From: Zygaena filipendulae
Lineage: Eukaryota > Arthropoda > Insecta > Lepidoptera > Zygaenidae
Direction of reading: 5' to 3'
Length of the DNA: 64,000 nucleotides
Assembly (NCBI GenBank): GCA_907165275.2
Contig: OU015666.1
Location: 5,734,001-5,798,000, forward strand
Shown here in pieces: positions 22,405 to 31,715 of the stretch. The translations under genes and the position numbers were made by a program. Numbering within the stretch: position 1 is the stretch's first letter; each line of letters starts with the position of its first letter. The notes beneath the pieces are model-generated. The model did not search any database, was not told the origin of the DNA, and saw only the letters and a list, made by a program, of their open reading frames with translations.

Positions 22405-22900
22405 GAACGCAGATAAAAGCAATAACATGTTAACCCACAAAATGAAGTTATTGATTCAGAACGTTTTATTGAGAGTTAGAGAACGTTTTTTAATTATGTG
22501 TTTACCTTATTACATTGTTTAAATATGTAACTAAATACTGAACATAAAAATATTGAAACAAAATGGCGCTATAATTTTAAAACTTTAATTTAATAAAAAT
22601 TTCTCCAGTGTGAGTTAACGCACTATTGCTTATCTATGTCGATATATGAATATAAGGTCATAGATGGACGCAGATAAGCAATAACATGTTAACACACAAT
22701 ATTAAGGTATTGATTCAAAACGCTTTATTGAGAGTTATAGAACGTTTTTTAATTATGTGTTTACCTTATTACATTGTTTAAATACCAAAAAAATGTTAAA
22801 CATAAAAAAATGCTGAAACAAATTGACGCTATGATTTTAAAACACGATTTACTCAAAATTTCTCGAATGTGGGTTAACACACTATTGCTTATCTATGTCC
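22405..22900. mobile_element. Two tandem copies of a 236-bp TIR element
   Basis: 22405-22640 and 22665-22900 are diverged copies of one unit. Each begins ACGCAGATAA(A)GCAATAAC-TGTTAAC and ends GTTAAC-CACTATTGCTTATCTATGTC, so each unit has inverted ends of about 30 bp. Both carry CGTTTTTTAATTATGTG and TACCTTATTACATTG in the centre. It is a MITE of unknown superfamily. Confidence 0.65.
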
Positions 22901-23352
22901 AGATATCTTTTGTCGCAGTTAAACCGGATCACCGGGACAATCCAGTCTTGCAAATGCGACAATAAATCCGACTGACAATGGTACAATAAATCTGCGCACT
23001 GAAATACACTGAATAAACTGAATCTGTTTCATATCTAATCTTATTGGGAATCGAGATCTAGAAACGAAAACTTCATATCCGTCATCACTATTAATATTAA
23101 AAATACTTAATGTATGTTTGTTTTTTGCGTAGCTCTCGATGTCTGAAAATCCGCAATTGCGCGATTTCTTAGGTATTTTCTGCCTCGCACAACCACTCTG
23201 TGGCATCAGCTTTCACCGGCAGTTTTTCAGAATGAAGGGAACCTTCAAAAAACAACCTTCTGGTGTTGCAGATGTCTATGGGCGGCGGTTAATCACTCAC
23301 CATCAGGTGTGCCACCTGCCCGTTTGCCCCTATTGTAAGAAAAAAAAACTAG
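22901..23352 (+). repeat. LINE 3' end at 23170-23352
   Basis: The stretch with GGGCGGCGGTTAATCACT, CATCAGGTGTGCCACCTG and CCGTTTGCCCC, followed by a short A run, is a widespread lepidopteran non-LTR 3' end. 22901-23169 has no recognised content. Confidence 0.55.
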
Positions 23353-23714
23353 ATTGCGAGCAGAGAGTATTGATATTACCTTTAGACATACCTACCTATG
23401 TATAGTTAATTTTGGCTAAATTTGACTTTCAAAGGCCGGACCGGAACAAGCCGTAAGTGTAGGTAATGTAGGTAATGGACTACCAACTCCTCCTCCGTAC
23501 CCCACCGTGCCGTTGCGCGTTGTGCCGTAGTGTAACCATAGCGATATCTAGTGTGATGTGCCGTTTGCTATACAATTCCATTATTATATATTCTCACTTA
23601 TAAACTTATCTAGGTACATGTAGATTTTTCCAATAGTATTATATGTATTATCTGTGCACTACATTATATTCATATTCTGGCTAATAAAAACAAACTCTTT
23701 TTGATTATACATAG
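23353..23714. other. Intergenic, nothing recognised
   Basis: No coding signature was seen; a slightly GC-rich patch lies at 23470-23560. Confidence 0.35.
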
Positions 23715-23950
23715 ACTAGCTGTCCCGCGCGGTTTCACCCGCGATAATTTCGAAGTTCCTGCGGAATTGTTCCATACAAACTTTGCAACCCTCAGGGGTT
23801 GAATTTTCAAAAATCCTTTCTTATCGGACGCTTACGTCATACAAACAACACACCCTCCAAGTTTCAAGTCTCTACGATCAGCGGTTTAGGCTGTGCGTTG
23901 ATCCATCAGTCATTCAAGACAAAGCATTTTATATGTAGGTATAGATTAGT
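23715..23950 (-). mobile_element. Helitron variant
   Basis: The reversed end CTAGCTGTCCCGCGCGG runs into a body unlike the common subfamilies (CATACAAACTTTGCAACCCTC) and then into the block shared with 255-372. Confidence 0.6.
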
Positions 23951-24162
23951 ATATTTCTGTCACATTTTAACCGATTTCGATGACAAAAGACATACGTAAA
24001 AAATAAATTGATAACTTTCATCAATGCAATAATTTTATGTCCTCTTATTCGGGCTTGAACTATACAGCCTACCTTGAAACTTCTGTTCCATTCAGAAGCA
24101 TTGTAGTCTTTAACTTTCAGGACTCGCTAAAAAAGACACGACTGATTAATCTGTGCAGCAAG

Positions 24163-24168
24163 TTTATT
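24163..24168 (-). terminator. Polyadenylation signal of the 24232-26327 gene
   Basis: AATAAA on the minus strand, 63 bases after the stop codon. Confidence 0.6.
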
Positions 24169-24231
24169 ACTAACAGACCGTAATATGTAAAGTGTAAACA
24201 TTGTTACATAATATCGTATTATTCAAATTAA

Positions 24232-26327
24232 TTATGATGGCGGTTTAACATCAGTAGCCTGATACAGCGAGTTAATAGCAATATCTGAAGCTACAAAGGC
24301 CATTGATTTGGCTAGAGTCGCTAATGATAACGTGTCCATGACGATTCTGTTCGCAACGTGATTAAGTTTAGCGCCGTGTGACTGTGCGGTATACTTTACA
24401 GCAAGTTTGATGACTCGTTCGCAAGCCAATGACTTAGATGTTGCACTCTTAGCTTCTTTCCCAGCTTGCTGAGCTGCTGTCTTAGCCAAATTCATCATTA
24501 AATCCTGATGGTTAGACATCCCGTTTTTCGCGTATTTAACCGACATTCGAACCTCAATCGATGCGGTAAGTGCTCGTCTCATAGCTACAACGCTTGCTGC
24601 AGTCAAAAAGGCTACATCACCAGCATAAAGAATCGCTTTCTTGGCTTTAGCCTCAAGTTTTTCTATTTTCTGCTTAGCTTTCTTTTCATTTTTGGTTTCA
24701 TTTTCTATTTGCGTTTCATCTATTTCCATTTCAGCAGCGACATCAGAAGTCAAAGCTGACCTATAGTTACTATCTAACCAGTCATCCGTAAGAGCAGGGA
24801 CACTCGTCTCTTGTGTGTCAAGTGTTTCTATATTTTTTACTAAAATATGAGTATCATTTACCTCTTTGTCTAATATAATAGCATCTGATTCATTAAATCT
24901 ATTATCAATATTTTCGGCATCTAAAACTGTTTGATTTAAAAATCCTTTAATTAAGCTGGTTACCGGCTTGGTATTTAACACATGCAAGGGTGTTCTCTCG
25001 TTTATGGATATTACTGAATATGGTGACAGCGGCATAGGTATCACGGTATTTTGTTTCAGGGGACGGGCTGATGTGACATCTTCATTCATATCGTAAGATG
25101 TTTTATTGAGAATCATACTATAAACTGTAGGAAAATTAACTATAGGCATGGATGTTGAAGGTTTATTTTCAGATTGTTCAGTTACAGATCTCTTTCTACG
25201 AAGAGATAAATCAACAGACTGTTTCTTGGACAAAGCCGTGGCATATGTAATATCTTTCAAAGCCGAAACAATAGAAACTTCGGCTGCAATTTGTGCTAAT
25301 CCGTAAACTAAGCGATGCAACTCTGATTCAGTAGATTCCTTTGTAATAGTAAGTATATGACCGGATATCGTTCTTGAAATATAATCTAAAATTCTCCGCG
25401 TTTCTATAGCAGTTATACCTTTATTTCTACCTGGAGCTTCAAGGGCTTCCTTGGTTATTCTTGTAATTTTATCTTGGATTTCCAATTTCGACAATATGGA
25501 CGAAACTAAACTTTTAGATATTTGGTATAGGGTCTCTTCCATTTGAGGATTTTGAGTTACATTTTTCGTTGTCTTTAATATTGCATTGTCTAAATGTTTC
25601 AAAACTTTGTGCGGTGAATTTAGAATAAAACTTTCACCAACTAATTTGGAATTAACTTTGGCTGTAAAATCATGATAAGGCGAAATTCCAGCGGACGATA
25701 TTTTTACCTGAAAATAATATATTCGGATAATATAATAAGTACGTATATAAAACCATTGTAAGTGGCATACCTACTTATACCTACTTACCTACATCAATGT
25801 ATTCTAGGCAAACAAAAATAAATTCTTGCAAAACTTAACAAACAAAATTGAGTCATGAAGCTCATGAAACTTACACAAAGAAATGCCATCAAAACGGTCC
25901 AAATTTTTTGCGAGTTCATTGTAACGAGCTTCAGTAGGGAAGTATTCCAAATGACTAAATTACTATGTTAGTTTTATGACTTTAATAAATTTATCACAAA
26001 GTATTGAAACCAATAAAGAAACAAAAATTTAATTGCCAATTAGGTAGAGTTGAAAATTTAGTACCTATAGAAATTAGGTAGGTAGGTACTCACAATCGAC
26101 TAACCAGCAAACGCATTGTACATGTTTATTCTTCTTTTACTATGTTCCACCCTTCTGTATACAAAAAGTGGTCGATAAACCAAATAATTACTTGCAGCGT
26201 TTACGAAAACTTCGTCATTTTTATTATCATTTGATATACCCATATCAGTTTTTGAATCCAGTTCCAATGATAAACCACAGATAGAACTAATAATCAATAA
26301 AGATAGTATGAAAAAAACGCAGTACAT
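24232..26327 (-). CDS. Unrecognised secreted Ala-rich helical protein, two exons
   Basis: The model is complement(join(24232-25661, 26105-26327)), 550 residues. Exon 1 starts at ATG 26325-26327 and encodes a signal peptide (M-Y-C-V-F-F-I-L-S-L-L-I-I-S-S) and a short basic stretch. The donor is GCTG/GTTAGT and the acceptor TTTTACAG/CC; the phase-1 join gives an unbroken frame. The mature protein is predicted mostly helical. It has a Ser/Thr-rich middle with a basic R-R-K-R-S site, a Lys/Glu coiled-coil segment (E-K-K-A-K-Q-K-I-E-K-L-E-A-K-A-K-K), then an Ala-rich tail of about 130 residues. I do not recognise the family. The composition recalls coiled-coil silk or matrix proteins, but that is only an analogy. 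TATA-like and polyadenylation signals fit this model. Confidence 0.75.
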
Positions 26328-26352
26328 ATTACGTGAAAGTGATTGTTATTGT

Positions 26353-26385
26353 ACTGAAATCAGACTTAAGAATTTCCTTTTATAT
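26353..26385 (-). promoter_or_regulatory. Core promoter of the 24232-26327 gene
   Basis: On the minus strand ATATAAAAGG (26376-26385) is followed about 28-30 bases on by an initiator-like TTTCAGT (26353-26359). The leader would be only about 28 bases long. Such a strong TATA/initiator pair usually marks a tissue-specific gene. Confidence 0.65.
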
Positions 26386-26699
26386 TACTAAACAAGATAA
26401 TTATTGTTTCAATGCTAATTTCAGTAATTATCATCAGAATAAACTGCTGATGATTAACGAACAAGCGTCAATGACCATAATCGTAATAAATGTCATACGT
26501 AGTAGGTACCTACCGTAACTAGTACCTTAGTACTTAGTAGAACTTAGTTCATAATATCTGGTGTCCCGGTAGTGCCCCCGCCAGGACGAGCTAAGCGAAG
26601 CGCAAGGGCAATACCTAATTACCTATACCTTTTCCCGAAGCGCTCCGTTCTGTATTTGAACCTTTATAACTAATTATAAACAAGATTCTCGGGATATGT

Positions 26700-27370
26700 T
26701 AATAGCGGAGTTATTAAACATATAAAGTTTTAATTTCATACCTACCTCGGCTCTTATACTTTAGATTTTATTGATATCTCAAAAACCCTGCTCACTGATG
26801 ATCTTAAAAATTTTAAGGATATTTCCTAATGTCTTAGAAAGCTGAAATATTGTATGTAAGCTAGTATTAATAGGTGCATAAACAACAAAAAAATTATAAA
26901 ACTTATAACTTTTTCTCCCAACCCCTCAAACTAAGGGATGGAAGTTTAAATGAGACATCCGAAATTTTTATGCTAGAGCTCTGAAAATTGAGCTTGAGGT
27001 CTGAAAACTTATATAGTAGGTAAGTCCTTGTTATGGATGATAAAAAATGGATTGTATAAAAGAAAAAAGAAGTACTAAAAATATATTTGTGACAAGCAAA
27101 TTACAAAAAGAAGTGAAATCCCACCAAAAACATTTTCTATCTCGCTCCATTATTCGTTACTTTTTTGTTATACAATAGCTGTTCTTTTTTGTTATACAAT
27201 AGCTGTTCTTGTAGTAACGAAACGGCCAATCACATATTTTGACTAAGGTATAAAATTTGTGAAGTTAGGCCTTGTAGAGTTACGGCGTGTAGAGTTAGAA
27301 GCTTGGCTCTACATAAGATCAGAACTTTTTGACAGCGGCAACATTTAACATCAAAATGTTTTTTGGTGGA
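26700..27370. repeat. Large dispersed repeat, partner of 19480-20180
   Basis: It shares words with that block in mostly reversed order and includes a direct duplication of GTTATACAATAGCTGTTCTT at 27167-27210. No protein-coding relic was recognised. 27371-28037 beyond it is AT-rich and empty. Confidence 0.5.
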
Positions 27371-28037
27371 ATAATATTTTTCATAATTACATCTGTTACG
27401 AGGCGGCTGCATACCACGCGTTATAATATCCTGCCTCCTTTTTATTACTTCTTTTCTATTATAAAACTTGCTGTGTATTTTTCTATTCCGTTTTGGCATT
27501 CTTTAGATATTTCAAATTTTATGTAACTCACTCCAAAGATTATATACCTAATCACACTCACTCCTTGATTGGACTTGTCGATTCAGATCTAAATTATTAT
27601 TTTTACTATACTATATCTACTTATTACTTTTCATTGTGAACTCAACATAAACCATCTATTACAACTTTATATTTATTCAAATACGAGCTAGCCTAGATCT
27701 CAGAACCACTCTAGCCCATCTTTTTTTTTATTAATTTCTTATATAATTGTAAATACTCTACCTTATTGTGAATATCATTATATTCATTTTAAGGTTTGGT
27801 AGTCTCTGGATAAGGAGCAAAATAAACTGACGTATAAAACACTAACTATAAAATAAAATGTTTTATGATCTTATAAATATATATATTATATTTTTAATAC
27901 AAGTATATGATCACTTACATACATATCTAACAAACTTACGTTAGAGTCTAATCGGTAATTATAAAGTATACGAGTACAGTCCATATGTCGATCCATTAAT
28001 TTTTATCATCATAAAACGAATAATATCGATGTCGCTT

Positions 28038-28370
28038 TTAACCAAGATAAGCCGGCAGCACTCTGATACGCCCATGTCCAGCAAGCTGCCAATTTTCTCC
28101 AAACGGCGAGGCGTCTACATCTTCAGCCGATGGCAGCAAGTCACTCTCTTGTCCCGAGATATCTCTGCGCTCCCTGTGTGCTGTTGGTAAATTCTCAGAC
28201 GCACCAAAGTCGCCGGCCGCAGCACCAGATCCCGCACCACCGCTTCCTGTAGCTGACGGTGTTTGTGGGGCCTTTAGCGGGATGTGCTGGATCACATCGT
28301 CCGCGGCGGGTGCGCCCGCGCATACGACTAGCAGCGCCAGTGACGCGACCACAAAGAGCGTTGAATGCAT
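28038..28370 (-). CDS. Small secreted precursor with dibasic site and C-terminal Gly (peptide gene A)
   Basis: 110 residues, single exon. The ATG at 28368-28370 is used rather than an upstream TTG. A signal peptide (about residues 1-20, L-F-V-V-A-S-L-A-L-L-V-V-C-A-G-A) is followed by a Gly/Ala/Ser-rich spacer and a basic site, H-R-E-R-R. An acidic segment then leads to A-G-H-G-R-I-R-V-L-P-A-Y-L-G and stop. The last Gly before the stop is what peptidylglycine amidation needs, so a peptide ending L-P-A-Y-L-amide is possible. Its divergent neighbour 30197-30568 has the same plan and a matching C-terminus. The family is not recognised; a neuropeptide, an immune peptide or a structural secreted protein all remain possible. 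Confidence 0.75.
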   Translation of the reverse strand: MHSTLFVVASLALLVVCAGAPAADDVIQHIPLKAPQTPSATGSGGAGSGAAAGDFGASENLPTAHRERRDISGQESDLLPSAEDVDASPFGENWQLAGHGRIRVLPAYLG

Positions 28371-28451
28371 TTCCAAATGCTCCTATCTTGTCACAACTGT
28401 ACTTTACAAAATCACGATTGATCTGCTGTATTGTTACTCTTAAATCAGAGC

Positions 28452-28458
28452 TTATAAA
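28452..28458 (-). promoter_or_regulatory. TATA-like box of peptide gene A
   Basis: TTATAAG on the minus strand, about 82 bases before the ATG. Confidence 0.5.
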
Positions 28459-28546
28459 CACAGCGATGGTTACAGGAACAATTACCCGTTTATTGAAAAT
28501 GTACACACAGATCATGCGCTTTATGATGCTCGTCATAAATATATAG

Positions 28547-30050
28547 GTAAATGTAACAACAGGTGCAACCGGTCGTTTTAGTATGTTCGTCCTTGACGCT
28601 AGTACGACGAAGTGCTAATGGAACATCGAATCGGGTAAACTGAGTTGATAAAAATAAAGAGCAACAAAACTGTTGACTCAGAAGGCTCTAAATAATACAT
28701 ACGAGGGAATACGATCGCAAATATTGAAACATTCCGTTGCAACTTACAAACCCTAAAATTACGAAAGCATTAAACTTTGAAAGACTCGTACATTGACGCG
28801 TACCTATAGATCTTTTAAGGACGTGGCGTTTCTGACCGCTTTGTCTCAAATAGTGTATATTCTACTCATATGTATTAACAATCTTATGGACTTATTTACG
28901 CCACGCAATATAAGAAGTCCTAAGATTACATTGTACCGATATCGGACATTTTGAGATTCTGCTGTAATGGCACGGAAGCTTATTTGGACAAAGGTAAAAT
29001 AATCACTACGTACAAAAAGTAAACTGTCACGTATAAATTAAGAGCTATAACGTAAGGGATCTTGAGAGTTGGTCACGAACGATCGTTACGACTCGACTGT
29101 ACCAAAAATATAGTTGATGAGTACCTATATTTGTTTGGTTTTCTTACATATTTTCTACAAGCAGCTGCAATCCACTACATAGTTGAAAATTTTGGTTCAT
29201 TGATGGTTGAAATCATGGTTGAATTTGGTTCATTTTGGTTCGTTGATTGCCTACGTCCGCTCTTGGACGACATAAAGGCTGCTATGATGATGATGATGGT
29301 TTAAAAATAGTTAGGTACGAAAAGTTAATGATCCATTTCCATTTAGGTATAAACACTTTGTTAATGTTCATGTTTTCCTTACTCTCTTTCCTTTCCACCC
29401 CTAACAACGTGAATGCAATAACATCAAATCATCGCGGTCGAGTAGTGAAGGTGTAATAGCGTAACAAACAAACAGACTTACGCATTCATAATATTAGTTA
29501 GGATTATGGTTAACCGACTAGGCGTTTGACCACCTTAATATGTCCTGACGGTGTGGTCAAAGATTGTAAACACATCTAGAATCGAAGCTTTCTAAGTGAG
29601 ACTGCCGAATCCCATCCGATAAATGCTTGGCAATAGATTTTCAACACGGAGGTGATACATTCTATGTATTTATATCTACTTAAATGTTTTTCAAAATTGT
29701 GGAATGGATATTCCAAGTCTAAGGTATGATGCATCGATTTATTCTAAGTACTTGTCTAAGCATTTTAAATTATTACTATCTATATATTTTATCTCTTAGG
29801 CATGAAGTATGAACCATCTCGTGCGTCATCTTCAGTAACACGAACTGATCATTATGTTTGATCTGATCATCCAAAGCAAACATCTAGATTTTCGTCACTC
29901 TTTTAAAATATAATCCACAACAATATACACATTCATGGTCATTTTGTTCTTGAAACTATTTACAAATCGCATTAACATCTAAAATAATGCGTATGCATCA
30001 ATGCTATCAATACTGAAATGTATTGTTAGCACAATTAAAACTGTCGAATG
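28547..30050. other. Region between the divergent peptide genes
   Basis: It holds the shared upstream DNA of genes A and B. 29247-29302 is a LINE/SINE-type tail (CTACGTCCGCTCTTGGACG followed by an ATG-repeat run). Nothing else was recognised. Confidence 0.45.
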
Positions 30051-30055
30051 GTTAC

Positions 30056-30061
30056 TATAAA
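30056..30061 (+). promoter_or_regulatory. TATA box of peptide gene B
   Basis: TATAAA in GTTACTATAAAACC, 141 bases before the ATG, which leaves room for a leader of about 110 bases. Confidence 0.55.
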
Positions 30062-30196
30062 ACCTTAAGCATGAACGAGGGCTCACCAAAACCATAAGAC
30101 GATCGGCAGACAAACTAGTAACCACTCATACCAAGTGCAAGTTTTTTGAGGATTCATTTCATTTAGCGGAATAGTCTTTTAAAGATTGCTCTAATC

Positions 30197-30568
30197 ATGG
30201 ATTCCGTTCTGGTAGTCCTTCTCACGCTTATGCTACTCGCAAGTGCCATTGCAGCTCCTGTGACCAAAGAAGAGGATGAAACAACGACTACCATACAACC
30301 AAGTCTCTTGGTAGGAGAGATTGAAGTAATTCAGGTAATACCGGTGTTAGTTCCTCTCCTACAAGAGACTACTACTACTACTGAAGCATCAGAAACTGAA
30401 GTCGAGGAACATGAAAAACCTGAACACAAGGTTGCTAAGAGATCAGCTCTGGGCGGAGAGAACCCCAGCAACGACTTGCTCGCCAACTCGGATGGATTCC
30501 AATATGAAGATGATTTGTCAAGTCTCGCTGGTCGCAGGATTAAGTTTCTTCCCACTTGGGTCGGATAG
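30197..30568 (+). CDS. Small secreted precursor with dibasic site and C-terminal Gly (peptide gene B)
   Basis: 123 residues, single exon, start ATG 30197. A signal peptide (about residues 1-20) is followed by an acidic/Thr-rich spacer with two Thr runs, a hydrophobic patch (I-Q-V-I-P-V-L-V-P-L-L) and the dibasic site V-A-K-R-S. The tail ends S-L-A-G-R-R-I-K-F-L-P-T-W-V-G and stop. The second dibasic pair R-R would release I-K-F-L-P-T-W-V with an amidated end. Gene A ends in a similar way, with L-A-G, a basic residue, R-I-[RK], L-P, an aromatic residue and a final Gly. The two read outward from a shared 1.8-kb region, which suggests an old inverted duplication. Poly(A) signals follow at 30744 and 30791. 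Confidence 0.8.
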   Translation: MDSVLVVLLTLMLLASAIAAPVTKEEDETTTTIQPSLLVGEIEVIQVIPVLVPLLQETTTTTEASETEVEEHEKPEHKVAKRSALGGENPSNDLLANSDGFQYEDDLSSLAGRRIKFLPTWVG

Positions 30569-30743
30569 CCAGTGAGGTACTTACAGTATGTGAGTGAAGT
30601 GTTTTTGATAAGAATTACCTATCAAATTACGATTTATCATACTTATTATGCTTACCTATAGTTATGTACTACTTAACTTATTTTGAATAGTTATAATTAT
30701 AAGTTTTTTTTTAATTCGCTATTCGTACCTAATTAAAATTAAA

Positions 30744-30749
30744 AATAAA
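30744..30749 (+). terminator. Polyadenylation signal of peptide gene B
   Basis: AATAAA 176 bases after the stop; a second AATAAA lies at 30791-30796. Confidence 0.55.
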
Positions 30750-30936
30750 TAATAACATTGTTGTTTCTTTCGATCTGTAAGTCTGCAATGAATAAAAGAA
30801 GCTTTTTAATAATTTTGTATGAAAATTAACAATTTTTGACGGACTTCAAAAAAGTAATCAAAGATATTCTATATAATAAATATTATTGCTAGCTTCTATG
30901 TTTGAAAATGATTATGTGCGCTATATCTGTATCTAT

Positions 30937-31281
30937 AGTACTAATATTATAAAAAGCAAAAGTTTGTGAGTTTGTGAAGTTGTAAGGGGTAATCTCTAGA
31001 TCTACTGAGCTGATTTTGAAAATTCTTTCACTTAGGGGAAGCTTCAGTGATCCTGAGTGTCCTAGGGTACTTTTTAATCCTGGATTCCCGCGGGATTTCT
31101 GAACTACGGGTAAAACCACGGGGGAACAGTTATCTCTGGATCTACTGAACCGATTTTGAAAATTCTTTGACTTATAGATAGGAAGCTAAAGTGATCCTGA
31201 GTGACATAGGGTACTTTTTATAACGGAATTCCCGCGTGAACTCCAAAATAACCGCGGGTGAAACCGCGGGGGTCAGCTAGT
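30937..31281 (+). mobile_element. Helitron with a repeated second half
   Basis: A complete start (TACTAATATTATAAAAAGC) runs to an eroded end (GGGGAACAGTTA). The block from CTCTGGATCTACTGAAC onward then appears again and ends in GGGTCAGCTAGT. It is either two copies joined or an internal tandem duplication. Confidence 0.8.
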
Positions 31282-31715
31282 TTACAATATTTAAAAATTA
31301 CACGACTGATTTTTATGATAATTTTTACTAGGTACCTACCTAAAGCAATTAGGCAACACCTACTATAATAAGAAAGTATTAATGAGAACCTCCTCTTTTT
31401 TGGGAAGTCGGTTAAAAATAAACAAATCCTCAAGTTTGAGTGACGTTTGTTAGATATCTTTTTTTAATCATAGTAGGTAACTCTGTAAAAAGCTTTTAGG
31501 TGAAATATGCAAACACACTCAACCTGATTAGAAATAAAGCACAGATATTTTAGTTTTTTAGTCTTACGAAGAGAACAAAATCACTGCAGTCTACGGTAAA
31601 TCAGCTACGAAAACCACGTAGATATTTGGATATAATTGTGACAAGATAGGTACCATTAAAATTTAAGATCTAGAAAAGTCTTTAACTATCTCTTTAACTA
31701 TCTATCTTTTAAAAT

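Noticed and set aside
25662..25707. Alternative acceptor (TTTTCAG at 25708) for the secreted protein gene
   Set aside because: It would need a phase-0 donor in exon 1, but the only usable donor before the stop is phase 1, which fits the acceptor at 25662.
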